A stretch of 17,820 nt of DNA from Methylococcaceae bacterium UBA659 (lineage in GTDB: Bacteria > Pseudomonadota > Gammaproteobacteria > Methylococcales > Methylomonadaceae): the NCBI GenBank assembly GCA_002299495.1, contig DBNZ01000099.1, positions 3,798 to 21,617 on the forward strand, given 5' to 3'. The notes beneath the pieces were generated by a model. That model was not told where the DNA came from and did no database searches. It saw only the letters and a program-made list of their open reading frames with translations. Shown in pieces: positions 7,274-15,547 of this stretch. The position numbers and the translations under genes are program-made. Each line of letters begins with the position of its first letter. Position 1 is the stretch's first letter.

Positions 7274-7882
7274 TCAACCTTCTTTAAATAACTCGGCCAA
7301 ATCAATCGCCAAATCGGGAAACAGATACGGCGCGGCAACATCGTCACCGGCATAGCTGTTGGCTAGCTGGTATTGCCCGGTTTCATCATCCAACACGAAT
7401 TGGCTGATCACTTCTTCGTAAGGGAACACCAGCCAATATTCTAGCACCCCACTTTCAGCATACAGCGCGTGTTTTGTTTTGACTTCTTTCTTGGAATTGC
7501 CTTTCGATAAGATTTCGATGATCCAATCCGGTGCGCCGTTGCAGCCTTGCTCATCCAATTTATTCGGGTCGCAAATCACGCAAATGTCCGGTTGAACCAC
7601 GGTAGTCACGTCTTCGTTAACGAACAGCGATTTTTTACGGTCATATAAACGCACATCGAATGGGGCCGCGAAAACCTGGCAAGGTTTCTGTTGAAAATAA
7701 TTAAACAGACGACCACTCATCTGCATCGATAACCGCTGATGTTTAACATTCGGGCCGGGGCACATCAATGAAATCTTGCCCTTAATCAACTCCACGGTTT
7801 CATCAAATTGCCACGTCAGATAATCGGCGTAGCTGTAACTGCCGTTTAAATCCAGTTGCGATAAGTTGGTGATAATAGGCAT
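7274..7882 (-). CDS. Uma2-family (DUF820) putative endonuclease, copy A
   Basis: A 202-residue protein of the Uma2/DUF820 family, which has a PD-(D/E)XK nuclease fold; its biological role is generally unknown. Visible family features are VELIKGKI (Glu31), NVKHQR (His48), VVQPDICVICD (Asp99), PDWIIEILSKGNSKKE (Glu123), Lys137 and SGVLEYWLV (144-152). The putative catalytic Asp, Glu and Lys are all present, so the active site looks intact. The ATG at 7882 has a good ribosome site (AAGAGGA). By hand alignment it is about two thirds identical to the second copy at 8834-9445, except for residues 51-67, which share nothing. kdsA separates the two copies. Confidence 0.88.
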   Translation of the reverse strand: MPIITNLSQLDLNGSYSYADYLTWQFDETVELIKGKISLMCPGPNVKHQRLSMQMSGRLFNYFQQKPCQVFAAPFDVRLYDRKKSLFVNEDVTTVVQPDICVICDPNKLDEQGCNGAPDWIIEILSKGNSKKEVKTKHALYAESGVLEYWLVFPYEEVISQFVLDDETGQYQLANSYAGDDVAAPYLFPDLAIDLAELFKEG

Positions 7883-7957
7883 AGGAGTCCTCTTAAGAAC
7901 ACTCGATGATACTGTGTTGGGTTACGCTAGCGCTTTTATGCCCTAGGTAAACCCAAG

Positions 7958-8791
7958 CTACAAAGTCGTTTCAATCAAGGGCTGGCTTTTGACCGCCTGG
8001 TCCAACATCAGCAGAGTTTCCAACAATTCCCGCATCCGGTGCATGGGCCAGGAATTGGGGCCGTCGCTTTTTGCTTCGGCGGGATTCGGATGGGTTTCCA
8101 TGAACAACCCGGCGATACCAACCGCCACCGCCGCCCGCGCCAACACCGGCACGAATTCGCGCTGACCGCCGGAACAACTGCCCTGGCCGCCCGGCAATTG
8201 CACCGAATGGGTGGCATCAAACACCACCGGGCATTCGGTATCGCGCATCACCGCCAAGGCACGCATGTCCGACACCAAGTTGTTATAGCCGAACGAGACC
8301 CCGCGTTCGCACACCATGATTTGCTGGTTCCCCGTCGCCTTAGCTTTATTGGCCACATTGGCCATATCCCAAGGCGCCAAGAATTGGCCTTTTTTGATAT
8401 TGACCGGTTTCCCTAACGCGGCAACGGCTTGAATAAAATTGGTCTGCCGGCACAGAAACGCCGGGGTTTGCATGACATCGACCACGGCGGCCACTTCCGC
8501 TAATGGCGTGTCTTCGTGCACGTCAGTCAATACCGGCACGCCGATTTGTTGCCTGACTTTTTCCAGAATGGTCAAGCCGGTTTCGATGCCCAGCCCCCTG
8601 AAACTTTCGTGCGAGGAACGGTTGGCCTTGTCAAACGAAGATTTATAGATAAACGGGACATTTAATGCCGCAGTCAATTCCTTCAAATAACCCGCCGTAT
8701 CCAGCGCCAGCTGTTCGCTTTCGATGACGCAGGGACCTGCGATTAAAAACAAAGGTTGGTTCAGGCCGATTTCAAAGCCGCATAATTGCAT
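7958..8791 (-). CDS. kdsA: 3-deoxy-8-phosphooctulonate synthase, class II (metal-type)
   Basis: A 277-residue KDO-8-phosphate synthase, condensing phosphoenolpyruvate with arabinose-5-phosphate for lipopolysaccharide inner core. Core motifs are IAGPCVIES (17-25), YKSSFDKANRSS (49-60), VLTDVHE (88-93), NIKKGQFLAPWDM (131-143), CERGVSFGYNNLV (161-173) and GGQREFVPVLARA (208-220). The residue aligned with E. coli Asn26 is Cys21. Together with His195, Glu232 and Asp243 it forms the metal set of the Aquifex enzyme (Cys11, His185, Glu222, Asp233), offset by exactly ten. It is therefore predicted to be metal-dependent. The gene sits between two Uma2-like paralogues in an otherwise conserved pyrG-kdsA-eno order. 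Confidence 0.97.
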   Translation of the reverse strand: MQLCGFEIGLNQPLFLIAGPCVIESEQLALDTAGYLKELTAALNVPFIYKSSFDKANRSSHESFRGLGIETGLTILEKVRQQIGVPVLTDVHEDTPLAEVAAVVDVMQTPAFLCRQTNFIQAVAALGKPVNIKKGQFLAPWDMANVANKAKATGNQQIMVCERGVSFGYNNLVSDMRALAVMRDTECPVVFDATHSVQLPGGQGSCSGGQREFVPVLARAAVAVGIAGLFMETHPNPAEAKSDGPNSWPMHRMRELLETLLMLDQAVKSQPLIETTL

Positions 8792-8833
8792 GGAGGTTCT
8801 CTTGAAATTAAAAAAATTGCTTGCGTGGGACGC

Positions 8834-9445
8834 TCAGTCTGCCACAGGGTGTTCAAAAAGTTCTGTTAAATCAATCGCTAAATCAGGAAACAGCGATGGG
8901 ATAGCCTGATCGTCTTCGGCGTACATGTTTTTCAGTTGATAGCGTCCGTCGTCTAGGACAAATTGGTGGATGGCTTCTTGTTCTGGATAAACCAGCCAAT
9001 ATTCTTGCACGCCGCTTTCTTGATAAAGCTGGAACTTAATCTGCATTTCCCGTTTCGAGTTGCCCTTGGACAAGATTTCAATAATCCAATCCGGCGCGCC
9101 GTTACAGCCTTGTTGATCGAGCAATTCAGGGTTGCAAACCACGCATAAATCGGGCTGGACTACGGTATAAATATCTTGATTATTTAGCATCGACTTTTTG
9201 CGGTCGTATAAGCGGACATCAAAGGGCGCGGGAAATACCTGGCAACGCTGGTTTTTTAAATGTGTTCCGATGTCGATAATTAAGTTTCTTTCAATCCGTT
9301 GATGCCCCACATTCGGCGCAGGCGACATCAACATGATTTTGCCTTTAATCAGCTCGACAGTCTCTGTTAAGCGCCAAGTCAGATAATCGGCATAACTGTA
9401 GGTTTGATTTAAATCCAACTGCGACAATTCGGTAATTTTCGTCAT
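8834..9445 (-). CDS. Uma2-family (DUF820) putative endonuclease, copy B
   Basis: A 203-residue paralogue of the gene at 7274-7882, with the same PD-(D/E)XK features: VELIKGKI (Glu31), NVGHQR, VVQPDLCVVC (Asp99), PDWIIEILSKGNSKRE (Glu123), Lys137 and SGVQEYWLVYP. The ATG at 9445 is preferred over an in-frame TTG five codons upstream, because it has AGAGGG just before it and gives an N-terminus aligned with copy A. It starts 20 bases after the pyrG stop and ends 42 bases before the kdsA start, so it is read on the same strand as both. The two copies differ most at residues 51-67 and at the extreme C-terminus (FEHPVAD versus FKEG). Confidence 0.88.
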   Translation of the reverse strand: MTKITELSQLDLNQTYSYADYLTWRLTETVELIKGKIMLMSPAPNVGHQRIERNLIIDIGTHLKNQRCQVFPAPFDVRLYDRKKSMLNNQDIYTVVQPDLCVVCNPELLDQQGCNGAPDWIIEILSKGNSKREMQIKFQLYQESGVQEYWLVYPEQEAIHQFVLDDGRYQLKNMYAEDDQAIPSLFPDLAIDLTELFEHPVAD

Positions 9446-9465
9446 AACTGCCCTCTTCAACGTAT

Positions 9466-11103
9466 TTAAGCGCCGCCGCTATGGTTTTTATGCTGCGCGG
9501 CGGCGCTGACAAATCCCGAAAACAGCGGATGCCCTTTCCTGGGCGTAGAAGTAAATTCGGGATGGAATTGGCATGCCAAAAACCAGGGATGGCTAGGTAT
9601 TTCAACCACTTCCACCAAACGGCCATCAATCGACTTACCCGAAAAACGCATTCCCGCCTGCTCTAGGCGATCAAAATAGCGGTTGTTGAATTCGTAACGG
9701 TGGCGGTGGCGCTCGGAAATCACATCTTTTTGGTACAACTGGAAGGCTAAGGAATTCGTTTGCAAACGGCATTGCTGCGCCCCTAACCGCATAGTGCCAC
9801 CCAAATTGGATTGCTCATCGCGGGTTTCCAATTGGCCGCCATCATCCATCCATTCGGTGATTAAGCCAATCACCGGGTGCAGGGCATTGGGCAAGAATTC
9901 GGTGCTGTGTGCGCCCTCTAAGCCTGCGACATCGCGGGCAAATTCAATCACGGCGGCCTGCATCCCAAGACAAATGCCCAGGTAGGGTATGTTGTTTTCG
10001 CGGGCGTAGCGGACGGTGGAAATTTTTCCTTCCACGCCGCGTTCGCCAAAGCCGCCCGGCACCAAAATGGCGTCGGCCTGTTTCAAGCGGCCTACGCCTT
10101 CGTCTTCAATGATTTCCGAGTCGATATAATTGATTTTGACTTTAGTCTTGGTTTTAATGCCAGCGTGGATTAACGCTTCGTTCAATGATTTGTAGGCATC
10201 GGAATGGTCGACATATTTGCCGACGATGGCGATATTGACTTCCTGCCCAGGGGCTTGCATGGCTTCTAAGACCGTATGCCATGCACTCAAGTCGGCAGGA
10301 GGGACGTCCAATCGTAACCGCTTGACCACGATGTCGTCTAGGCCTTGTTCATGCAGGAGTATGGGAATGCGGTAAATGGAATCGGCGTCTACGGCGGAAA
10401 TCACCGCCTTTTCCTCGACGTTGGTGAACAAGGCTATTTTGCGCCGCTCGCTCGTGGGAATCGGCTGTTCCGAACGGCACATTAAAATATCCGGTTGGAT
10501 ACCGATGCTACGCAGTTCTTTGACCGAATGTTGGGTGGGCTTGGTTTTGATTTCACCCGCAGAGCGGATATAGGGGACTAAGGTTAAGTGGATGAACAAT
10601 GACCGGTCCACACCCAACTCAAAACGCATCTGCCGGATCGCTTCTAAAAACGGCAGCGATTCGATGTCGCCCACCGTGCCGCCGACCTCGATGAGCGCAA
10701 TATCCTTGCCTTCGGCGCTCTGGTAAATGCGGTTCTTGATTTCATCGGTGATATGCGGGATAACCTGCACGGTAGCGCCTAGATATTCGCCTTTACGTTC
10801 CCGGCGCAGAACGCTGTCGTAGACCTGGCCGGTGGTGAAGTTGTTTTTCTTGGTCATCGTGGTTTTCAAAAACCGCTCATAATGGCCCAAGTCTAAATCG
10901 GTTTCGGCGCCGTCTTCGGTGACAAACACTTCGCCGTGCTGGAACGGACTCATGGTGCCGGGATCCAGGTTGATGTAGGGGTCCAGCTTGGTCATGGTGA
11001 CCTTCAAGCCGCGGGCTTCCAAGATAGCCGCCAATGAAGAGGCGGCAATACCTTTCCCTAAGGATGACACGACACCGCCGGTGATGAATATAAATTTGGT
11101 CAT
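9466..11103 (-). CDS. pyrG: CTP synthase
   Basis: A 545-residue CTP synthase, aminating UTP to CTP with ATP and glutamine. The N-terminal synthetase domain starts MTKFIFITGGVVSSLGKGIAASSLA, with GTVGDIESLPFLEA (142-155) and SAGEIKTKPTQHSV (181-194). The C-terminal class I glutamine amidotransferase domain has the oxyanion-loop motif PGGFGERGVEGK (349-360), the nucleophile Cys378 in GICLGMQ, and HPEFTSTP near the end supplying the catalytic His and Glu. Length is standard. It has its own candidate promoter in the 95-base gap after ugd. The next gene downstream is normally kdsA, but here a Uma2-like gene intervenes. Confidence 0.98.
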   Translation of the reverse strand: MTKFIFITGGVVSSLGKGIAASSLAAILEARGLKVTMTKLDPYINLDPGTMSPFQHGEVFVTEDGAETDLDLGHYERFLKTTMTKKNNFTTGQVYDSVLRRERKGEYLGATVQVIPHITDEIKNRIYQSAEGKDIALIEVGGTVGDIESLPFLEAIRQMRFELGVDRSLFIHLTLVPYIRSAGEIKTKPTQHSVKELRSIGIQPDILMCRSEQPIPTSERRKIALFTNVEEKAVISAVDADSIYRIPILLHEQGLDDIVVKRLRLDVPPADLSAWHTVLEAMQAPGQEVNIAIVGKYVDHSDAYKSLNEALIHAGIKTKTKVKINYIDSEIIEDEGVGRLKQADAILVPGGFGERGVEGKISTVRYARENNIPYLGICLGMQAAVIEFARDVAGLEGAHSTEFLPNALHPVIGLITEWMDDGGQLETRDEQSNLGGTMRLGAQQCRLQTNSLAFQLYQKDVISERHRHRYEFNNRYFDRLEQAGMRFSGKSIDGRLVEVVEIPSHPWFLACQFHPEFTSTPRKGHPLFSGFVSAAAQHKNHSGGA

Positions 11104-11152
11104 GGGCGACTGTTTACGTTTGCAAGTTCCGGTTGAAAACCAAAATCATGGC

Positions 11153-11181
11153 ATTTTAATCGACAACGGGATTTCCGTCAT
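11153..11181 (-). promoter_or_regulatory. Candidate sigma-70 promoter for pyrG
   Basis: On the minus strand ATGACG (11181-11176) is followed after 17 bases by TAAAAT (11158-11153). Both are partial matches to the -35 and -10 consensus. The element sits in the 95-base gap between ugd and pyrG and would give a leader of roughly 40 bases. It was found by eye, with no other support. Confidence 0.3.
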
Positions 11182-11198
11182 GGCCTTTTAGCCCAAGC

Positions 11199-12524
11199 TT
11201 ATTGCATACGTCCAATCCCGTAATAAGTGATGCCTATATTTTGCAACAAACGGGGGTTGTATAGATTCCGGCCATCAAAAATGATGGCGTCTTTCATCGA
11301 TGATTTGATCAATTCAAAATCCGGACTCCAAAAGGTTTTCCATTCTGTCACTACAATCAGGGCGTCGGCGTCGACTAATGCGGCTTCCGCCGTTTCCATC
11401 AGCAACAACCCCGGGGTGTCGCCATAAATCCGCCTGGCTTCGTGCATGGCCTCAGGGTCATAGGCTTGGATCCTAGCGCCGGCGGCAATCAACGCCTCCA
11501 ATACGACACGGCTGGGCGCCTCGCGCATATCATCGGTTTTCGGTTTGAATGACAGCCCCCACAAGGCAAAGGTTTTGCCCTGAACGTTATCGTGGTAATG
11601 CCGCATGATTTTCTTTATCAACACCTGTTTTTGCCGATTGTTGACATTTTCCACCGCGCTAAGCAATTCCGCTTGATAACCCGCTTGTTTAGCCGTGCGC
11701 ACCAAGGCCTTGACATCTTTGGGAAAACAAGAACCGCCATAGCCGCAGCCAGGATAAATGAAAGAATACCCGATGCGGGTATCAGAGCCTATGCCGTTGC
11801 GGACTTGTTCGATGTCGGCACCCAGCAATTCCGCCAAGTTGGCCAACTCGTTCATAAAACTTATTTTTGTCGCTAACATGGCATTGGCGGCATATTTGGT
11901 CAGCTCCGCCGACCGCACATCCATGGTGATGATCCGATCATGGCTACGGTTAAACGGTGCGTACAAAATCTTTAATAACTCGGCGGTTCTAGGATTGTCC
12001 GTGCCGACAATAATGCGGTCGGGTTTCATGAAGTCGTTGATCGCAGCGCCTTCTTTCAAGAATTCCGGGTTGGAGACCACGTCAAAGTCTATGTTGACCC
12101 CGCGTTGCCGAAAAACGTCAAGCGCCACGTCCCGCACTTTATCCGCCGTGCCCACGGGTACGGTCGATTTGTTGACGATGATCCGGTAATCCGCCATATT
12201 TTCGGCAATCGATTTGGCCACCGCCAAGACGTACTGTAAATCCGCCGCGCCATCTTCATCCGGCGGCGTACCGACGGCGATAAATTGGAATATGCCGTGC
12301 TTGACGGCTGCCTTGACATCGGTGGTGAATTTTAAATGCCCGGCTTGTTGGTTTTTTTTCACCAATTCTTCTAGGCCCGGCTCGTAGATAGGGATGACGC
12401 CGTTTTTTAAGTTAGCAATTTTGTTCTCATCGACATCAATGCACAACACATCATTGCCGACCTCGGCCAAACAAACGCCCGTCACCAAACCGACATAGCC
12501 GGAACCGAATACTGTCACTTTCAT
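11199..12524 (-). CDS. ugd: UDP-glucose 6-dehydrogenase
   Basis: A 441-residue enzyme oxidising UDP-glucose to UDP-glucuronate with two NAD, feeding acidic exopolysaccharide. The N-terminal Rossmann motif is FGSGYVGLVTG (6-16). NKSTVPVGTA (119-127) and SNPEFLKEGAAINDFMKPDRI (151-171) follow, and the catalytic cysteine is Cys266 in PGCGYGGSCFPKD. The C-terminal UDP-binding domain shows ALWGLSFKPKTDDMREAPS. Length fits the Ugd/TuaD group. It begins 9 bases after the end of a GT4 glycosyltransferase gene, so it is co-transcribed with the two glycosyltransferases and probably supplies their pathway. UDP-N-acetylmannosamine dehydrogenases are relatives, but the motif set fits UDP-glucose better. 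Confidence 0.94.
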   Translation of the reverse strand: MKVTVFGSGYVGLVTGVCLAEVGNDVLCIDVDENKIANLKNGVIPIYEPGLEELVKKNQQAGHLKFTTDVKAAVKHGIFQFIAVGTPPDEDGAADLQYVLAVAKSIAENMADYRIIVNKSTVPVGTADKVRDVALDVFRQRGVNIDFDVVSNPEFLKEGAAINDFMKPDRIIVGTDNPRTAELLKILYAPFNRSHDRIITMDVRSAELTKYAANAMLATKISFMNELANLAELLGADIEQVRNGIGSDTRIGYSFIYPGCGYGGSCFPKDVKALVRTAKQAGYQAELLSAVENVNNRQKQVLIKKIMRHYHDNVQGKTFALWGLSFKPKTDDMREAPSRVVLEALIAAGARIQAYDPEAMHEARRIYGDTPGLLLMETAEAALVDADALIVVTEWKTFWSPDFELIKSSMKDAIIFDGRNLYNPRLLQNIGITYYGIGRMQ

Positions 12525-12533
12525 GTGCTTTCC

Positions 12534-13739
12534 CTAAGAATTAAGCAATTGATTATAAATGCCTTGATAGTGGCCGACACTTTTTACCCAATTGCGCTCT
12601 TGCTCCACAAATTGCCGCCCTGCCCGGCGTAATTCTGGCCATTGTGCCGGGTTGTCCAACAGGTTTAGAACGGTATCGGCTAAATCTGTGGCATTACCGG
12701 CTTGAAACAATCGGCCATTATGTCCGTCCTTGATCAATTCACGGTGGCCGCCCACATCAGAAGCCACCACTAAACGCCCCTGCGCCATGGCTTCCAAGGG
12801 TTTTAACGGCGTCACCAATTCGGTTAACCGCATGGACAATCTTGGATAGACGAAAATGTCGACTTGGTTGTAATAGGCTTGGACTTGATCGTGAGGTACC
12901 CGGCCTACCCACTTGACCTGATTTTCCAAACCAAGCGCCGCTATTTTTTGTTTGACCGCCGTTTCTTGCGGGCCGCCACCGACCAACAGCAGGCGGGTTT
13001 GAGGCTTTTCGGCGATCATTTTCGGCAACGCCTCCAACAGCAGCAGCAAGCCTTCATAGGCATAAAAAGAGCCGATAAAACCCAATACCACACAATTATC
13101 CAAACCCAATTGCTGTCTTAGCACAGCATCAGCATCAGCACCAAAACTGAATTTGTCGATGTCAACCGCATTCGGGATGACTGTGATTTTATCCTCCCGT
13201 AGGCCACGGGAAATAATGTCCGAGCGCAGGCCATGGCAAATGGTGGTTATGGCATGGGCTTGTTTAAAGACCATGGTTTCCAACCATTTTGTCAGCCGAT
13301 AACGCACACTGCCCGCAGTGGTAGTGCCATGATCCACCGCCGCATCTTCCCAAAAAGCACGGCATTCATAGACTAGCGGCAAACGGTGTTTTCTGGCCGC
13401 CCTCAGCGCAGCCCAGCCATTCAATGCGGGGGAATGTGCATGCAAAACGTCTGGCTTGATCTTAGGAATAATTTCGTCCAATCGTTTTGCCAGTGAATCC
13501 ACTACCGCCCATTGGCCCAGCACTGGAAGCTTGCTTATCAAGCCGTGTGGTTGCGTGGTGCGATAAAAAACCAGCCCGTCCACCTCTTCCACGGGAGTTG
13601 AAGTCAACGTGTGCTTGGCTGAAGTCAGGTGGCAAGTTTCAAAACCAAGTTTACGCTGTTGTTCCAAAATAGCTTTGGTGCGGAAAGTGTAACCACTGTG
13701 CAAGGGTATTGAATGGTCTAGGATATGAAGAATTTTCAT
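12534..13739 (-). CDS. GT4 glycosyltransferase, exosortase/PEP-CTERM-associated type
   Basis: A 401-residue GT-B fold glycosyltransferase. The N-terminus MKILHILDHSIPLHSGYTFRTKAIL and the region RLTELVTPLKPLEAMAQGRLVVASDVGGHREL match what I recall of the glycosyltransferases found in exosortase A (PEP-CTERM) exopolysaccharide loci (Daro_2409-like). That assignment is from memory. Generic GT4 features are HAHSPALNGWAAL, VIPNAVDIDKF (186-196), GFIGSFYAYEG, LLLVGGGP and the nucleotide-sugar site. The usual EX7E motif appears as Glu-X8-Glu (ELVTPLKPLE). No signal peptide or membrane helix is seen, so it is probably a cytoplasmic-face enzyme. It is 22 bases from the upstream glycosyltransferase and 9 from ugd. 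Donor and acceptor are unknown. Confidence 0.88.
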   Translation of the reverse strand: MKILHILDHSIPLHSGYTFRTKAILEQQRKLGFETCHLTSAKHTLTSTPVEEVDGLVFYRTTQPHGLISKLPVLGQWAVVDSLAKRLDEIIPKIKPDVLHAHSPALNGWAALRAARKHRLPLVYECRAFWEDAAVDHGTTTAGSVRYRLTKWLETMVFKQAHAITTICHGLRSDIISRGLREDKITVIPNAVDIDKFSFGADADAVLRQQLGLDNCVVLGFIGSFYAYEGLLLLLEALPKMIAEKPQTRLLLVGGGPQETAVKQKIAALGLENQVKWVGRVPHDQVQAYYNQVDIFVYPRLSMRLTELVTPLKPLEAMAQGRLVVASDVGGHRELIKDGHNGRLFQAGNATDLADTVLNLLDNPAQWPELRRAGRQFVEQERNWVKSVGHYQGIYNQLLNS

Positions 13740-13761
13740 GGGAAATAAGGGTTAGATATGA

Positions 13762-14931
13762 TCAGTTTACTAGACTTTTTGTCAGTGCATCATAAACCCC
13801 GGCCACCGTTTCATCCCAGGAAAACTTCTCGGCATAACGGCGGGTCGCTTGACGGTCTGGGTAGTTTGCAAATAAAGCTTTCACGCCTTGGGCGATGCCG
13901 TCGGCGGAGCGTGCGTTGACTAAAACCCCCGCTTCAGGCGAACGCACCACTTCGGGGGTTCCCCAAATCGCCGTCGCCACTACCGGTGTGCCGCAAGCCA
14001 TTGCTTCCAGCAACACGTTCGCCCAACCTTCGCGGCTAGAGGCCAACACCAAGGCGTCGGCGGCATTGTAAATTTCGGCCAGTTGTTGCTGGGTTAATGT
14101 GCCTAAGAAACGAACTCTTTTGCTTAAGCCTGCGGCTTCGGCTTGTCGCCGAAGTGATGGGCTTTCCTCGCCACTTCCAACAATCAAGCATTCAAAATCG
14201 GGTAATTGCAGCAGAGCCTCTATCACCAAGTGATGGCCTTTAAGCTCAATAAGATGGCCAACAGACAATAATGTCGGCTTATTCAAGCCTAGCTCTCTTC
14301 GGATAACCGACTTATCTTTCAAGCAAAACATCTGTAAGTCCACGCCGTTCCGTAGGGTGATGATTTTTTCTGGACTTACCCCTAGCCTGATCATTTCATC
14401 CCTTAAAGCATCACATACCGAAACCACCCTATTTGCTTTAGATGCCCCCCATAAAATCATTTTCCTTGGCAACTTATACTGCGGGATTAAGTGAATGTCA
14501 GTCCCCCTAGCCGTAATCACCAAAGGCTTTCCCAGCTTTTTTGCCAACCAAGCTGCCGCCACGCCGTCGGGATAAAAATAATGCGCGTCCAAGACATCAA
14601 AATCGTAGCCATCGGCGATCAATTTTTTTAAAAACGGCAAACAAGCCATTGCCAATAACAATGGGGAAACCGTCATCCCGATTTTGGGGATAACAAGGTA
14701 GCGGGGGTGGTATACCTCTATGCCATGACGTTGTTCTTGCACGGCAATACGGGCATAGTCGGAATAAGCCCCGAAGCGTTCGGACTTGAACGGAAACCAC
14801 GGCACCGGGGCAACCACCTTCGCGGTGACGGGTTGCTGTTGCAACAAATGCCTTAAACGCTGCTCAACAAAAATGCCGTGCCTTGGTTGGATGTGATTCG
14901 GGTATAAAGTGGTAAAGGTGAGGATTTTCAT
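13762..14931 (-). CDS. GT4 glycosyltransferase
   Basis: A 389-residue GT4-family enzyme, distinct from its downstream neighbour. The N-terminal domain begins MKILTFTTLYPNHIQPRHGIFVEQRLRHL. DAHYFYPDGVAAAWLAKKLGKPLVITARGTDIHLIP lies mid-protein, then VVSVCDALRDEMIRLGV, TLRNGVDLQMF, LLSVGHLIELKGHH and LIVGSGEE. The EX7E motif is EGWANVLLE, continuing AMACGTPVVAT. The ATG at 14931 matches the typical MKIL start; an in-frame ATG at 14964 would add eleven residues, and neither has a strong ribosome site. It is the first of three closely spaced polysaccharide genes (glycosyltransferase, glycosyltransferase, ugd). The substrate cannot be told from sequence; N-acetylglucosamine, mannose or glucuronate transfer are all open. 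Confidence 0.88.
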   Translation of the reverse strand: MKILTFTTLYPNHIQPRHGIFVEQRLRHLLQQQPVTAKVVAPVPWFPFKSERFGAYSDYARIAVQEQRHGIEVYHPRYLVIPKIGMTVSPLLLAMACLPFLKKLIADGYDFDVLDAHYFYPDGVAAAWLAKKLGKPLVITARGTDIHLIPQYKLPRKMILWGASKANRVVSVCDALRDEMIRLGVSPEKIITLRNGVDLQMFCLKDKSVIRRELGLNKPTLLSVGHLIELKGHHLVIEALLQLPDFECLIVGSGEESPSLRRQAEAAGLSKRVRFLGTLTQQQLAEIYNAADALVLASSREGWANVLLEAMACGTPVVATAIWGTPEVVRSPEAGVLVNARSADGIAQGVKALFANYPDRQATRRYAEKFSWDETVAGVYDALTKSLVN

Positions 14932-15008
14932 GGGGCGACTAGATTGATTAAATAACTCTGCCATAAACGCCAGCGACTCTAACCGCCTTAAGTCTTTGTT
15001 TATTCTTG

Positions 15009-15023
15009 AATCGGCAACCGATT
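15009..15023 (-). other. Small hairpin downstream of the BrnT partner gene
   Basis: AATCGG and CCGATT form a perfect 6-bp stem around a 3-base loop, about 30 bases past the stop of the small partner gene and before the glycosyltransferase operon. No T-run follows on the minus strand, so its role as a terminator is weak. Confidence 0.3.
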
Positions 15024-15051
15024 TAGCTGGTAAAGTGGTCGGAATGCCTAG

Positions 15052-15261
15052 TTAATCTGGCTGTTTGATTGGCTTGTGCAACATTGCCCGAAGTGCCTGA
15101 TTAACAGCCGCCGAGTTATGAAAGGCGGCGGCAACATCAGGGTCGAGAACAACTACATTGGAGCTTTCAAGGTACTGGCGATAATATTTGCCCCGCACGG
15201 CTGTGGAAAAATCGAAATCGTATTCAGGTCTTAGTTCGTCTTGGGATTCTTCAGTGTTCAT
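15052..15261 (-). CDS. Probable antitoxin partner of BrnT (non-canonical)
   Basis: A 69-residue acidic protein. The ATG at 15261 overlaps the end of the toxin gene by 11 bases, giving the toxin-first order of brnTA modules. A longer reading from 15318 lies inside the toxin gene and is unlikely. The N-terminal half (EYDFDFSTAVRGKYYRQY) does not resemble classical BrnA. The C-terminal half (SSNVVVLDPDVAAAFHNSAAVNQALRAML) looks like a beta-strand plus two helices, as in ribbon-helix-helix antitoxins, with the LDPDV motif seen in that fold. I infer that it neutralises the toxin and binds DNA at the module's own promoter. Genes of this type do occur beside BrnT homologues, to my recollection, but the name is not established. 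Confidence 0.72.
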   Translation of the reverse strand: MNTEESQDELRPEYDFDFSTAVRGKYYRQYLESSNVVVLDPDVAAAFHNSAAVNQALRAMLHKPIKQPD

Positions 15262-15520
15262 AAGCTTTTCTCTCATGGGTAGTGGCAGGTCTAGCACTGA
15301 TAATACCGATTTCACCAAGGCTTTCGGTGTGGGCGACTACCAGCAATCGTCCGGCGCATGAGACACCAACGGTAATCAAGTGAGATTCTCCAACGGAGTG
15401 ATCGAAATCGGGAAAGGTACCCGCCAAGGGATCACCAAACACAGTAGCCGCTTCGTCAAAGTCTACACCGTGCTTCTGGCGGTTAGTATAGGCTTTGATT
15501 TGATTCCAGGCGAATTTCAA
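15251..15520 (-). CDS. BrnT-family ribonuclease toxin
   Basis: An 89-residue BrnT/DUF497 toxin, a small ribonuclease with a RelE-like fold that cleaves RNA (family knowledge). Key features are FAWNQIKAYTNRQKHGVDFDEAATVFGDPLA, then LITVGVSCAGRLLVVAHTE and IISARPATTHERKAYE at the C-terminus, all close to the family consensus. The start is uncertain. TTG at 15520 gives the normal family length and has AGAGA just upstream; the frame stays open to a GTG at 15580, which would add a non-conserved leader. It overlaps the partner gene by 11 bases. The module sits between the nucleotidyltransferase trio and the glycosyltransferase operon and may have inserted into a larger polysaccharide locus. Confidence 0.87.
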   Translation of the reverse strand: MKFAWNQIKAYTNRQKHGVDFDEAATVFGDPLAGTFPDFDHSVGESHLITVGVSCAGRLLVVAHTESLGEIGIISARPATTHERKAYEH

Positions 15521-15547
15521 AATTGTTCTCTGAAAATAACTACTGGT

